From Prosthecobacter debontii (GTDB lineage Bacteria; Verrucomicrobiota; Verrucomicrobiia; Verrucomicrobiales; Verrucomicrobiaceae), in contig NZ_FUYE01000001.1 in NCBI RefSeq assembly GCF_900167535.1, positions 557,458 to 621,457 on the forward strand: DNA of 64,000 bases. Direction: 5' to 3'. Below, in pieces: positions 21,156 through 30,263 of the stretch (its first letter is position 1; each line of letters begins with the position of its first letter). Both the position numbers and the translations under genes were made by a program. Below the pieces are notes generated by a model, which saw only the letters and a list, made by a program, of their open reading frames with translations, searched no databases and was not told the origin of the DNA.

Positions 21156-21236
21156 GCGGGGTTTTAAACGGAGCGGCTAGCCTCCGCCAGTAAAACAGAT
21201 GACGCCTGCGCAAACCGACGGCATGCTGAGCCCATC

Positions 21237-21647
21237 ATGACCCTGAAGGAGAAACAAGCGGAACTCATCGACGACCTGAACCTGATCGAAAACGTGCAGG
21301 AGCGGTTGGCGGCACTGAGTTCCTTCATCCCCGCCGTCACCCTGCCGGAGGAGGAGCGGCGGGAGGATCAGCTCGTGCCGGGCTGTGTCTCCCGGGTCTG
21401 GCTGGACTGCGCGCTCACGCCGGAAGGACGCAGCCATTTTCGCTGTGCGGCGGACTCGCCCATGGTGGCCGGACTTGTGGCGCTTTTGTGCCATCTTTAC
21501 ACGGATTCGGCACCGGCTGAAGTGGCTGTGGTAGAGCCTGAAATCTGGTCTGGATGCTCATTCCATAAGGCTTTGTCGCCCACCCGACTGAATGGACTGG
21601 CCTCCATGCGCCAGCGCATGCGTGAGTGGGCGGCTGCAAGCAGCTAG
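21237..21647 (+). CDS. sufE: SufE-family Fe-S cluster assembly protein
   Basis: 136 residues. SufE accepts sulfane sulfur from cysteine desulfurase and passes it to the SUF scaffold. Family features are present: LNLIENVQERLAALSSFIP near the start and EDQLVPGCVSRVWL, where the Cys in VPGCVS is the sulfur-accepting residue in known SufE proteins. No desulfurase or other suf gene is nearby. The start at 21237 is 81 bases from the divergent SWIM gene. Confidence 0.92.
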   Translation: MTLKEKQAELIDDLNLIENVQERLAALSSFIPAVTLPEEERREDQLVPGCVSRVWLDCALTPEGRSHFRCAADSPMVAGLVALLCHLYTDSAPAEVAVVEPEIWSGCSFHKALSPTRLNGLASMRQRMREWAAASS

Positions 21648-21674
21648 GAGAGGGGGACGTAGTCTCTGGCACTT

Positions 21675-23027
21675 ATGCCCACTGTCAGCCGCCGTTCCTT
21701 CCTGAAAAATGCCTCCCTCACCGCCGCCAGCGTGGCCTTCCCCGCGGTGGTGAAATCTGCCAACCCGAACTCCAAGCTCCAGGTCGTGTCTGTGGGAGCC
21801 AACGGCATGGCCTTCAGCGACATCAAAAACATCGGTGCCCATGCGGCGGTGAAGTATGTGGGCTTCTGCGACATCGACAGCCAGCGCTTTGACAAAGTCG
21901 ATGAGGCGTTCCCCGGCACGCAACACTTCACCGACTTTCGCGAAATGTATGCGCAGCTCGGGGATAAGTTCGACGCCGTGTCCGTAGGCACGCCGGATCA
22001 CATGCATGCCAAGGCGGCCATCATGGCCATGCGCCTGAAAAAGCACGTCTATTGCCAGAAGCCACTGGCCCACACCGTCTGGGAATCCCGCCAGATGCGC
22101 CTCGAGGCGGAGAAGGCCGGAGTCGTTACCCAGATGGGCAATCAGATTCACTCCGCCATTGAGTATCGCCTGGGCACACGGTTGCTGAAGGAGGGGGCCA
22201 TCGGGAAGATTAAGGAAGTGCACTCTTGGGTGGCCGTGACTGGCAATGAACGCAACAAACGGCTCGAGCCCCTGCCCGGTGCCCCGGTGCCTGCGAATGT
22301 GAACTGGGATCTCTGGATCGGCGGTGCGCCGATGCGTGAGTATGCGCCCTGCTACCACCCCTTCATCTGGCGTGACTGGCAGGACTTCGGCGGTGGTGCG
22401 CTGGGCGACTTCGGCTGCCACATCCTCGATCCTGTTTTCACCGCCCTGGGTCTGAACGCGCCGCTGACGATCACCGCCCGTAACAGCGGCATCAATCAAC
22501 ACATCTGGCCGACCACGGAGGAAGTGGAATACGTCTTCCCCGGCAATCAACTGACCGCCGAGAAAACCCTCAAAGTGACCTGGAGCGATGGCGGCCTGCG
22601 CCCGGATCGTAAGCTGGCGAAGATGCCAGATAACCTGGAACTGCCGAAGAGTGGCTCCCTCTTCATCGGTGAATTGGGCAACATGGTGTTAGGCCATGTG
22701 GCGGGCCCACGCCTGTATCCAACTGAGAAATTCACTGGTTTCAAATACCCCAAAGAGCAGGGCCTGAGCCACTGGCACGTGTGGGTGGACGCCTGTTTGT
22801 CAGGAAGCAAGACCAGCGATGGCTTCCACTACGCAGGCCCGCTCTCCGAGACCGTGCAGCTGGGCAATGTGGCCACACGTTTTTGCACCGGCCCCATCGA
22901 CTCCCGCACGGGAGATCCACTCGAGCCGAAGATCTTGGAATGGGATGCGGAGAAGCTGAGCTTTAAGAACTTTCCTGAGGCTAACGCCTTGCTAACCAAG
23001 ACCTACCGCAAAGGCTGGGAAATTTGA
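21675..23027 (+). CDS. TAT-exported Gfo/Idh/MocA-family oxidoreductase
   Basis: 450 residues. The N-terminus is a twin-arginine signal (SRRSFLKNASLTAASVAFP). The mature protein begins with a Rossmann fold (QVVSVGANGMAFSDIKNIG), then FCDIDSQRFDKV, the conserved VGTPDHMHAKAAIMAM, and HVYCQKPLAHTVWESR with the EKP-type lysine as QKP. GGGALGDFGCHILDP resembles the C-terminal substrate domain. Such proteins are very numerous in Verrucomicrobia and Planctomycetes and are predicted periplasmic NAD(P)-dependent sugar or polyol dehydrogenases or glycosidases. The substrate cannot be read from the sequence. It lies 27 bases after sufE, but a functional link is doubtful. Confidence 0.93.
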   Translation: MPTVSRRSFLKNASLTAASVAFPAVVKSANPNSKLQVVSVGANGMAFSDIKNIGAHAAVKYVGFCDIDSQRFDKVDEAFPGTQHFTDFREMYAQLGDKFDAVSVGTPDHMHAKAAIMAMRLKKHVYCQKPLAHTVWESRQMRLEAEKAGVVTQMGNQIHSAIEYRLGTRLLKEGAIGKIKEVHSWVAVTGNERNKRLEPLPGAPVPANVNWDLWIGGAPMREYAPCYHPFIWRDWQDFGGGALGDFGCHILDPVFTALGLNAPLTITARNSGINQHIWPTTEEVEYVFPGNQLTAEKTLKVTWSDGGLRPDRKLAKMPDNLELPKSGSLFIGELGNMVLGHVAGPRLYPTEKFTGFKYPKEQGLSHWHVWVDACLSGSKTSDGFHYAGPLSETVQLGNVATRFCTGPIDSRTGDPLEPKILEWDAEKLSFKNFPEANALLTKTYRKGWEI

Positions 23028-23186
23028 TCCGCGGACTCAGAACAAGATTGGGATTGAAACTCAAAATCGGTATAACCAATACCAGTTTGCTTTCTTGCAG
23101 AATGCAGCGCGTGTTTGCTCAGGCAGGCACTTGCTAATTGATCTGTTCAGGCGCACTGGAGTCGTGATAATCGTCCACACTCCGGA

Positions 23187-23915
23187 ATGTCTTCGCGCCC
23201 TCAATCGACTGTTCGTGCCTCTTTCCCTGCTACCGCCTGGACCCAGGTGGTCATGGCGCGGGAAGGTGATGATGCGGCTTCAAAGGCGGCGCTGGAGGAG
23301 CTGTGCAAGGGTTACTGGCCCGCCATCTACACCTACCTCCGTGCGCTGGGGTGTGATCGTGAAGAAGCCTTGGATGAGACTCAGGAGTTCATGACCCATT
23401 TCATCCAGGGTGGAGGCCTGCACAATGTCTCGCCAGAGCGCGGCAGGCTGCGCAGCTACCTGCGGCAGTCCCTGCGCAATCACCTGACGACGGTGCGCCG
23501 GGATGCTGCGCGGCAAAAACGCGGCGGAGGAAAAACCTTCGTCTCCATGGATGATGTGGAGGTCTTCGATGTGCCGAGCGAGCCGGATGCCGCTGACCAA
23601 TGGTTTGACCGCCGCTGGGCCTGGAGTGTGGTTCGGCATGCCATGGATCGTCTGGAGGAGCGCTACAGGAAGCGGGGCCGCACGGCGGTGTTTGAGGCGC
23701 TGAAAGAGGGACTCATCTGCCCGGACCTGCTGAAGCCCTACGCCGAGATCGGCCAGACCCTGAGCATGACGGAAAACCAGGTGAAGCTGGAGGTGCACCG
23801 TGCCAGACGCCGCTTTGCCGAAGAGCTGCGCTCTGAAGTGGCCGTGACGCTCTCTCCCGAAGCTGACACGGATGAGGAACTGCGTTATCTCATGAGTGTC
23901 CTAAGCTTTGAGTGA
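23187..23915 (+). CDS. ECF-type RNA polymerase sigma factor linked to a Ser/Thr kinase
   Basis: 242 residues, longer than usual ECF sigma factors. Region 2 is recognisable (ELCKGYWPAIYTYLRALG, REEALDETQEFMTHFI) and region 4 is present near LKPYAEIGQTLSMTENQVKLEVHRARRRFAEEL. Its stop overlaps the TTG start of the kinase gene by eight bases, so translation is probably coupled. In Planctomycetes and Verrucomicrobia a class of ECF factors is encoded next to serine/threonine kinases, without a classical anti-sigma factor. Control by phosphorylation is a plausible inference. Confidence 0.88.
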   Translation: MSSRPQSTVRASFPATAWTQVVMAREGDDAASKAALEELCKGYWPAIYTYLRALGCDREEALDETQEFMTHFIQGGGLHNVSPERGRLRSYLRQSLRNHLTTVRRDAARQKRGGGKTFVSMDDVEVFDVPSEPDAADQWFDRRWAWSVVRHAMDRLEERYRKRGRTAVFEALKEGLICPDLLKPYAEIGQTLSMTENQVKLEVHRARRRFAEELRSEVAVTLSPEADTDEELRYLMSVLSFE

Positions 23916-25848
23916 TACGAACGCCAGCCTGATCGCCTGCCCGCGCTGTGGCAAAAGCTACGCCCGCAAAATGCTGGTGGGCGGTGTCTGCCCTGCCTGT
24001 GTGGCGAAGAACATGCAGCGCCAACTCTTTGCCAACCTGGAGGCTGAGATCGAGGAAAAGGAGCCGCTGTCTCTGAATGTGCAGGGGTATGAGATCCAGG
24101 AGCTCATCGGCGGGGGCGGTATGGGAGAGGTTTACCGCGCCGTGCTCACCGCCCGTGGCCGCGTGGTGGCCATGAAGGTCGTCTCCGGCCGCTTGACGCG
24201 TGACCCGGAAGTGACCGGACGTTTCGAGGCGGAGGTGGCCGCCCTGTCTCAGCTCAGCCATCACAACGTGGTGCGCGTGCTGGATCATGGGGAGACGGTG
24301 AATGGCCGCCACTTCCTGGTGATGGAGTATGTGGATGGCTGTGACCTGCGCCGCCTGCTGCGGGCTCAGCGTCTGGAGCTGGAGCGTGCCCTCGATATCT
24401 TTTTGAAAGTGTGCGCCGGTGTCAGTCATGCCCACCAGCGCGGCTTTGTGCATCGGGATATCAAGCCGGCCAACATCCTCATCGGCGCAGATGGCACGGT
24501 GAAGGTGGCGGACTTTGGCTTGGCTAAAACCCTGGTGGAAAGCGCCTCCTCCTACGGTTTCACCCAGACTCGAGATACCTTTGGCACCCCCTACTATGTG
24601 GCCCCGGAAGTGACACGCAGCGCCGGGCAAGCCGATGCCCGTGCAGATGTGTATGCGCTCGGCGTGCTGCTGTATGAGCTGCTCACCGGCTCCGTGCCCA
24701 TGGGGCAATTCACCCCGCTGTCGCAAAAGACAGGCCTGAGCAAAAAGATCGACGGCATCATCAATCATGCTCTCGCCGATGATCCCCAGCGGCGCCTCAG
24801 CTCCGTGGAGGAGATGGCCACGGCCGTGGAAAAGATCGCCGCAGAGCACCAGCGCGGCCACGTGAAGCGCGTGCGCAGCCGGAAGCTGATGACCCTGGCG
24901 GCCATCTTTGCCACCCTCGGCCTCGGGGCCGCCGTCGGCTCCTGGATCAGTGAGCGCCATGTGCCCGCCTACCTGCTCTCACGCAGCGGCGGTGATGCGG
25001 TGAAAGCGAGCCGAGAGCGTCCCTGGCGTAACAGTTTAGGCATGAGTTTCGTGCCAGTCCCGGTGCCGAAGCAGCGTCTGCTGTTCAGTCAATTTGAGAC
25101 AAGGGTGAAGGAGTATGAAGCCTTTACAGCCCTCAACCAGGCGCTCTTACCTTCACTGCAAGAAGAGATCTATTCAGAACGACGTGAGGTCACAAAAAAC
25201 ACCCCGGCCGTGTCGTCCGAAAAGGAGCTGACGAATTGGCGAAAACCAGGTTTTAGCCAAACGCCTGATCATCCCGTTTGTGGCATGCGCCTGGCCCAAG
25301 CACGGCTGTTTTGCGCCTGGCTGACCCGCCATGAACATGATCTCGGCTGGCTGAAAGAAGGGCAAGTGTATCGCCTTCCCACGGATGCCGAGTGGAGTTT
25401 TGCCGCAGGCATCACCGACGATGCTGGCCCCTATGCTTCAGATCGTCTCTCGACAGAACCGAATCTGCTGCCGACCGGGAACTTTGCTGGCCAAGAAGTC
25501 AAACGCCTCGCGCTCTGGCCCCTGCGCCGCCCCGCAGATGCTGCGGAAGACAGCTACCCCTGCACGGCACCCGTCGGTAGCTTTCCAGCCAACGCTTATG
25601 GCCTTTTCGATCTCCACGGCAATGTGCTGGAGTGGACGATGACTCGGCTGGACGGAAGATTCGGATTTCCGCCAGATTACTTTTGCCTGCGTGGCGGCTC
25701 CTGGGCCACGGGTAGGCTTAATGAAATGCGCCCTGAGTTTCGTAAGGGCACTCGGAGCACTCGTGCTCAGGCTGATTTCGGATTCCGCATCGTGCTCGAT
25801 CTAGAATCCAAGGTGGAGTCCTTGCGCTCGCTGGACCCCTTGGAATAA
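23908..25848 (+). CDS. Membrane serine/threonine protein kinase with SUMF1-like C-terminal domain
   Basis: 646 residues. Order: a zinc ribbon (CPRC...CPAC, about 11-31); a Hanks-type kinase domain (about 61-320) with GGGGMGEVYRA, the ATP-binding Lys in VAMKVV, HRDIKPANIL, ADFGLAK and GTPYYVAPE; one membrane helix (MTLAAIFATLGLGAAVGSW, about 330-350); and a formylglycine-generating-enzyme-like domain (about 370-635) with YRLPTDAEWSFAAG, GNVLEWT, CLRGGSW and FGFRIVLDL. The C-terminal domain lacks the cysteine pair that follows RGGS in catalytic FGE, so it is probably a sensor or binding domain. TTG at 23908 is the first possible start after an in-frame stop and is needed to include the zinc ribbon. 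Confidence 0.93.
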   Translation: MSDTNASLIACPRCGKSYARKMLVGGVCPACVAKNMQRQLFANLEAEIEEKEPLSLNVQGYEIQELIGGGGMGEVYRAVLTARGRVVAMKVVSGRLTRDPEVTGRFEAEVAALSQLSHHNVVRVLDHGETVNGRHFLVMEYVDGCDLRRLLRAQRLELERALDIFLKVCAGVSHAHQRGFVHRDIKPANILIGADGTVKVADFGLAKTLVESASSYGFTQTRDTFGTPYYVAPEVTRSAGQADARADVYALGVLLYELLTGSVPMGQFTPLSQKTGLSKKIDGIINHALADDPQRRLSSVEEMATAVEKIAAEHQRGHVKRVRSRKLMTLAAIFATLGLGAAVGSWISERHVPAYLLSRSGGDAVKASRERPWRNSLGMSFVPVPVPKQRLLFSQFETRVKEYEAFTALNQALLPSLQEEIYSERREVTKNTPAVSSEKELTNWRKPGFSQTPDHPVCGMRLAQARLFCAWLTRHEHDLGWLKEGQVYRLPTDAEWSFAAGITDDAGPYASDRLSTEPNLLPTGNFAGQEVKRLALWPLRRPADAAEDSYPCTAPVGSFPANAYGLFDLHGNVLEWTMTRLDGRFGFPPDYFCLRGGSWATGRLNEMRPEFRKGTRSTRAQADFGFRIVLDLESKVESLRSLDPLE

Positions 25849-25868
25849 CTCAAAGATTTTCAGGGTGA

Positions 25869-27293
25869 TCAAGCGATCAACTTCTCGATCACTTGCCCGC
25901 CGAATTGGCTGAGTTGCTTGAAGCGGCCGGCGTGGTAAAAGGTCAGCTTGTTATCGTCGAGGCCTAACAAACGAAGCAGAGTCACATGCACATCGCGCAC
26001 GTGCCGCACTTCTTCGATGGCCTCCATGCCACGATCATCCGTGGCACCGATGGTGTGCCCAGCTTTCACACCGCCACCGGCGAACCAGATCGTCATCGCT
26101 TTAGGATTGTGATCCCGGCCATACTGGGTGCCCCCACGCACCCCGTTGTCAGGCGTGCGGCCAAACTCACCGCACCAGACGATGAGCGTATCCTCCAACA
26201 TGCCTCGCTGCTTCAGATCCTGGATCAAAGCGGCGATGGGCCGATCCACCTGGCGGATGAGATTGCCATGCGCACGCTCGATGTAGTCGTGGCTGTCCCA
26301 AGTACCCGCGTAGAGCTGCACAAAGCGCACGCCCTTTTCCACCAGCTTGCGCGCCAGCAGGCACTTGCGGCCAAAGGCATCTGTGGCCTCCTGACCGATG
26401 CCATACATTTCCTTCGTGCGGGCATCTTCCTGCTCGATGTCGATGACCTCAGGCACCTGCATCTGCATGCGAAAAGCCAGCTCATAGTTGTTCATGCGGG
26501 CTTTTAACTCCTCATGCCAAGGATGGTCTTGAACGTGCTTTTGGTTAAGCTTGGCCAGGAGATCCAGATTGGCGCGCTGGTGTTCAAGGGAGATCCCCGC
26601 AGGTGGTCGCAGATCGAGAATCGGGCTGCCTTTGGGGCGCAGGGGTGTTCCTTGAAAATGGGCGGGTAGATACCCATTGCTCCAGTTGGCGCTGCCTCCC
26701 TGAGGATAGCTGATCTCTGGCAGCACGATGAAGCCCGGCAGGTCTTGATTGGGCGAGCCCAGGCCATACGTGACCCATGCGCCTAAGGCGGGATCACCGC
26801 CGAAGCGATTGCCACAGTTCATCTGATACATCGCTGTGGGATGATTGACGCTATCCACCTGACACCCTCGAAAGAAACACAAATCATCGGCCACCTTGCT
26901 GAGATGCTGCCAGGGCTCGCTCATCCAGGCTCCGCTTTGGCCATGCTGGGCAAACTTGAAGGGGCTGCGCACATAGTAGCGCTTACCGCTTTCCATGGCG
27001 GACTTCATCTTGCCCTCCCGCACAAACTCCTTGAGGTGCAGCTTTTCCAAAGCGGGTTTGGGATCGAAACAATCGATGTGGCTCGGCCCGCCTTCCATCA
27101 TGAGAAAAATGCAGTTCTTTCCCTTGGCCGGCACCTGCTGCGGTTTGGGAGCGAGCGGCCCCTTCGCCTCCGAAGCCATCAACGACGTTAGGGCGACACT
27201 GCCCAGAGAAGTGCCGAGTCCATAGACAAACTCACGCCGTGTCGGCGCATGCAGAGCCCGGGCTCCAGCGCAGGGAAAAAGAGAACGATTCAT
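25869..27293 (-). CDS. DUF1501 family protein (TAT-exported, sulfatase-like fold)
   Basis: 474 residues. The N-terminus carries a twin-arginine signal (TRREFVYGLGTSLGSVALTS). Family hallmarks follow: NCIFLMMEGGPSHIDCFDPKP, YPQGGSANWSNGYLP, QLYAGTWDSHDYIE and TLIVWCGEFGRTPDN. DUF1501 has a phosphatase/sulfatase-like fold of unknown reaction and is usually encoded right after a DUF1549/DUF1553 (PSD1) gene. Here it stands alone; the only PSD1 gene in view is 15 kb away at 42.3-45.5 kb. Confidence 0.93.
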   Translation of the reverse strand: MNRSLFPCAGARALHAPTRREFVYGLGTSLGSVALTSLMASEAKGPLAPKPQQVPAKGKNCIFLMMEGGPSHIDCFDPKPALEKLHLKEFVREGKMKSAMESGKRYYVRSPFKFAQHGQSGAWMSEPWQHLSKVADDLCFFRGCQVDSVNHPTAMYQMNCGNRFGGDPALGAWVTYGLGSPNQDLPGFIVLPEISYPQGGSANWSNGYLPAHFQGTPLRPKGSPILDLRPPAGISLEHQRANLDLLAKLNQKHVQDHPWHEELKARMNNYELAFRMQMQVPEVIDIEQEDARTKEMYGIGQEATDAFGRKCLLARKLVEKGVRFVQLYAGTWDSHDYIERAHGNLIRQVDRPIAALIQDLKQRGMLEDTLIVWCGEFGRTPDNGVRGGTQYGRDHNPKAMTIWFAGGGVKAGHTIGATDDRGMEAIEEVRHVRDVHVTLLRLLGLDDNKLTFYHAGRFKQLSQFGGQVIEKLIA

Positions 27294-27392
27294 GGCTTCT
27301 ATCTATATTCCCCCAAACGAAGGCCGGAGTGCCACTCTAAATCGGAGGGAGTGATGGATTTGACTTTTCGGTAAGTAATACATCGTTTTACC

Positions 27393-27620
27393 ATGATTAA
27401 GACCATCTCTAAAATCGGCAATTCCCAGGGGATTATCTTCGACTCGGCCTTGCTCCAGCTTGCTCACTTAAAAGTGGGTGATGATGTGAATGTCGAGGTG
27501 CATTCGGGAGGGACGATCACGATTACCCCCATGGTCTCACAGCCTTCCAAAGAAGAGATCAGTGCAGTCGTGAGAGAAACGATGGTTCAATATGCCCGAA
27601 CCATGAAAAAACTCGCGTGA
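27393..27620 (+). CDS. AbrB/MazE-like antitoxin
   Basis: 75 residues with a swapped-hairpin AbrB DNA-binding fold at the N-terminus: MIKTISKIGNSQGIIFDSAL, then LKVGDDVNVEVHSGGTITITP. The C-terminal third (PSKEEISAVVRETMVQY) is probably the toxin-binding tail. Its stop overlaps the GTG start of the toxin gene by four bases (GTGA), the usual coupling in toxin-antitoxin pairs. The AbrB domain probably also represses the pair's own promoter. Confidence 0.88.
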   Translation: MIKTISKIGNSQGIIFDSALLQLAHLKVGDDVNVEVHSGGTITITPMVSQPSKEEISAVVRETMVQYARTMKKLA

Positions 27621-28015
27621 AGAGGGACATTGAGAATTGTTTCCATCTCACGGTTGAGATCGTGATGGAGATCCACAGCGAAGCCATCGAGCGATTCGGC
27701 GGCTTATCGGGCTTGCGTGATCTTCCTCTTTTGGAATCGGCTGTCGCTGCTTCGCGTGCTAGCTTTGGAGGTGTCTCGCCGTATCAGGATTTGATCGAAA
27801 TCGCGGGTGCCTATTTATTTTATCTCTGTAACAATTATTCTTTTGTGGATGGCAATAAGCGAGTGGCTCTCGGCGCATGCATCGTCTTTCTCAAATTGAA
27901 TGGTTATACCACGGCCGAGGATAGCGAAGACTGGGAACTGCTCACTCTAGCCGTCGCAGCAGGTGCTCTCAGTCGCGATGGAGTCACCGCTAAGCTTCGT
28001 ACGCACGTTTCTTGA
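27617..28015 (+). CDS. Doc/Fic-family death-on-curing toxin with altered active site
   Basis: 132 residues, normal for Doc. Doc proteins phosphorylate EF-Tu and stop translation. The fold signature is clear: LRDLPLLESAVAASRASFGG, then LIEIAGAYLFYLCN and FVDGNKRVALGACIVFLKLNGY. The Fic/Doc motif HxFx(D)GNKR reads YSFVDGNKR (residues 74-82): the catalytic histidine position is tyrosine (codon TAT, one change from CAT). It may be an inactive or altered toxin. The antitoxin upstream is AbrB/MazE type, not Phd. Confidence 0.88.
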   Translation: MKRDIENCFHLTVEIVMEIHSEAIERFGGLSGLRDLPLLESAVAASRASFGGVSPYQDLIEIAGAYLFYLCNNYSFVDGNKRVALGACIVFLKLNGYTTAEDSEDWELLTLAVAAGALSRDGVTAKLRTHVS

Positions 28016-28022
28016 GCCTCCT

Positions 28023-29312
28023 TCACGGCACGCGTGAAGCGTCCTCGGCACCGGTGTCGCGGCGGTATTGCTCGGCGAGCTGCATCAGGCGCTGGACCAC
28101 CTTGGGATGCTCAGCAGCCACATCATGGGTTTCCGCCACATCCTCCGTGAGTTGGTAAAGGGTGGGTGGCTGGGTGAGGTGCAGCTTCCAAGAGCCTTCG
28201 CGCATGGATTGCAGCCTTCGGATCTTGAAGCCGTAAAGAGCGTAGAGCGTGGTGCGTGGAGATTTGCCATTGGCCTTCAGTAAGACCTCGCGGATATCAG
28301 AACCATCCAGCTTTAAATCTTGGGAAAGAGTACTTCCCGTTAGGCCTGCGAGGGTGGGTAGCACGTCCAGGGTGCTGAGGAATTCGCCACAGGTGCGGCC
28401 CGCAGGCACATGCCCCGGCCACCAGGCGATGCAGGGCACCCGCAGGCCACCTTCAAAGACGGTGTGTTTCGAGCCGCTCAAAGGCGCAGCAGTGCCTGAG
28501 GTCTTGCGCTCGGGCCCGTTGTCGCTGGTGAAGATCACGAGGGTTTTCTCCGCCAGCCCGAGGCGGCGCAACTTCGCTAAAATCTGTCCCGTGCTGTCGT
28601 CCAGCTCCTCCACCACATCGCCATACAGACCGCGCTTCGACTTGCCTTTGAATTTGGGCGAAGCATCGAAGGGTAGATGCGGCATGGCGTGCCCGAGATA
28701 CAGAAAGAAGGGTTTGGCCTGATGTGTCTCGATGAACTTCAGCGCCTCGGCGGTGTAGAGGCCGGTCATCTCCGCAGGCACCGCCGGGCGTTTCTCCACG
28801 GTGTCTCCGCGCAGCACCGGCATGCCACCTTCTTTTTCAAACACGATGGTTTCCTGCGGATCGAGGTTATGCAGCACCCCATAGTAGCTATCGAAGCCTT
28901 GATCCATCGGGCGCATGCCGGGCTTGAAACCCAGGTGCCATTTGCCAATGCAGCCCGTGGCATAACCGGCCCCTTTGGTCACCTCCGCCAGAGTGAGCTC
29001 ATCCGCAGCCAATCCGTTCTCCGCATCAGGCCTTAAGACACCGACCGCCAACCCGGTGCGGCCTGGATAGCGGCCCGTCATCAGCGAGGCCCGCGATGGC
29101 GTGCACAGGGCTGAGGTGACGGAGAAGTCCGTGAACCGCGTGCCCTCCTGCGCCATGCGATCCAGATGCGGCGTGGAGATATCCGGTGCCCCATAACAGG
29201 CCAGATCTCCATAACCGAGATCATCGCAATTGATGTAAATGATGTTAGGCCTTTCCACCGCCTGAAGAAGCGAGTTTAAAACCAAGCCAAGCAGGGCAAT
29301 CCATCGTTTCAT
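28023..29312 (-). CDS. Exported arylsulfatase-type sulfatase
   Basis: 429 residues from ATG 29312, which overlaps the stop of the esterase gene as ATGA; the longer frame upstream lies inside that gene. A signal peptide (MKRWIALLGLVLNSLLQAVE) precedes the alkaline-phosphatase-fold enzyme. Asp30 and Asp31 (INCDDLGYGD) are metal ligands and Cys70 in CTPSRASLMTGR is the residue converted to formylglycine. GKWHLG and FTSDNGPE complete the active site. It removes sulfate esters, probably from sulfated polysaccharides in the periplasm; the substrate is unknown. A sulfatase-maturing enzyme must be encoded elsewhere. Confidence 0.95.
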   Translation of the reverse strand: MKRWIALLGLVLNSLLQAVERPNIIYINCDDLGYGDLACYGAPDISTPHLDRMAQEGTRFTDFSVTSALCTPSRASLMTGRYPGRTGLAVGVLRPDAENGLAADELTLAEVTKGAGYATGCIGKWHLGFKPGMRPMDQGFDSYYGVLHNLDPQETIVFEKEGGMPVLRGDTVEKRPAVPAEMTGLYTAEALKFIETHQAKPFFLYLGHAMPHLPFDASPKFKGKSKRGLYGDVVEELDDSTGQILAKLRRLGLAEKTLVIFTSDNGPERKTSGTAAPLSGSKHTVFEGGLRVPCIAWWPGHVPAGRTCGEFLSTLDVLPTLAGLTGSTLSQDLKLDGSDIREVLLKANGKSPRTTLYALYGFKIRRLQSMREGSWKLHLTQPPTLYQLTEDVAETHDVAAEHPKVVQRLMQLAEQYRRDTGAEDASRVP

Positions 29313-30196
29313 TGGGCATCGAGGTGTTGGTGAAAGAATGCCGCACTCACCTTCACACATTCAGCCAGTGCTTCAGGCCGATTCAGGAAGGCATGCGGGG
29401 CTTTCGGGATCAGAGTCAGCCCGGTGGGGATGCCGAGCTTTTGGAGATCCCTGCGCGTCTCGTCCGCATGCGTGCTGGCATCGTCCAGCTCACCGGCCAT
29501 GAAGGCCAAGGGCGGGTCGGCTTGGTCCAAATGATGGCGGGGTGAAGCCAGGGCATACACCTGCGGCATCTCCGCCTGAGGTGCGCCTAAAAACGTGCGA
29601 TAAAACGGATCATCGGCCCGCGAGGATAACTCACCGATGCGGGGGCTTTCGAGATCACTCTGCGCGCCCATGGCCATGCAGGCCTGCACCTCGCTGGAGG
29701 TTTCCGCATTTCCCCCTGGGCCTTCCAGTTCCGCCACGCCGCCACTGGTGGCCAGCAGCGCCGCCAGATGCCCCCCTGCGGATAACCCCGTGACGCCAAT
29801 GGCCTCCGGCTTCACGCCATACGTGGACGCATTCGCCCGCAGCCACCGCACGGCGGCTTTGCAGTCCTGAATCGCCGCCGGAAACTTCGCCTCGCCAGAG
29901 AGCCGATAGCTGATGCTCACCGTCACAAAACCCTGCTCGGCCAGCGCCTGCGCCAGTTTCGTCATGCTGCTGCGGTCGCCTTTATACCAGCCACCGCCAT
30001 GGATGCACACAATCGCCGGAAGCACCTCCTTGACCCCTGCTGGCCGATACAGATCCAACTGCATCTCACGCTCCCCGTGGCGGGCATACTTAATGTTAGG
30101 TTGGGCTTCGATTTTCACCGGTCCTTCGGCTTTCAAGGTCGGGGCAAGTAAACCAAAGAAGCTCAAGGCAAACAACAGTCGGGGTGGGATCATCAT
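29309..30196 (-). CDS. Exported alpha/beta-hydrolase esterase (BD-FAE-like)
   Basis: 295 residues from the ATG at 30196, which gives a signal peptide (MIPPRLLFALSFFGLLAPTLKA). The oxyanion motif HGGGW, the nucleophile motif GLSAGGH, and a late Asp/His region (AGELDDAST, KAPHAFLN) form a complete alpha/beta hydrolase. It resembles carbohydrate esterases that remove acyl groups from polysaccharides. Stop-start overlap with the sulfatase shows they are translated together, suggesting joint removal of ester decorations from a sulfated glycan. Confidence 0.92.
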   Translation of the reverse strand: MMIPPRLLFALSFFGLLAPTLKAEGPVKIEAQPNIKYARHGEREMQLDLYRPAGVKEVLPAIVCIHGGGWYKGDRSSMTKLAQALAEQGFVTVSISYRLSGEAKFPAAIQDCKAAVRWLRANASTYGVKPEAIGVTGLSAGGHLAALLATSGGVAELEGPGGNAETSSEVQACMAMGAQSDLESPRIGELSSRADDPFYRTFLGAPQAEMPQVYALASPRHHLDQADPPLAFMAGELDDASTHADETRRDLQKLGIPTGLTLIPKAPHAFLNRPEALAECVKVSAAFFHQHLDAQ

Positions 30197-30263
30197 GGTC
30201 TGGTCTATCTCCCCATGAACAGCGCAGAAGTGCCAAACTTGCGGGAATTTAGGGGGATGGCTC

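Noticed and set aside
23070..23090. Small hairpin (GGTAT-AACCA-ATACC) before the sigma/kinase pair as an operator
   Set aside because: The 5-bp stem is short and could occur by chance; no second copy or promoter spacing supports it.
25100..25830. The FGE-like domain of the kinase as maturation enzyme for the sulfatase at 28 kb
   Set aside because: The cysteine pair needed for formylglycine formation is not present, and the domain is on a membrane kinase.
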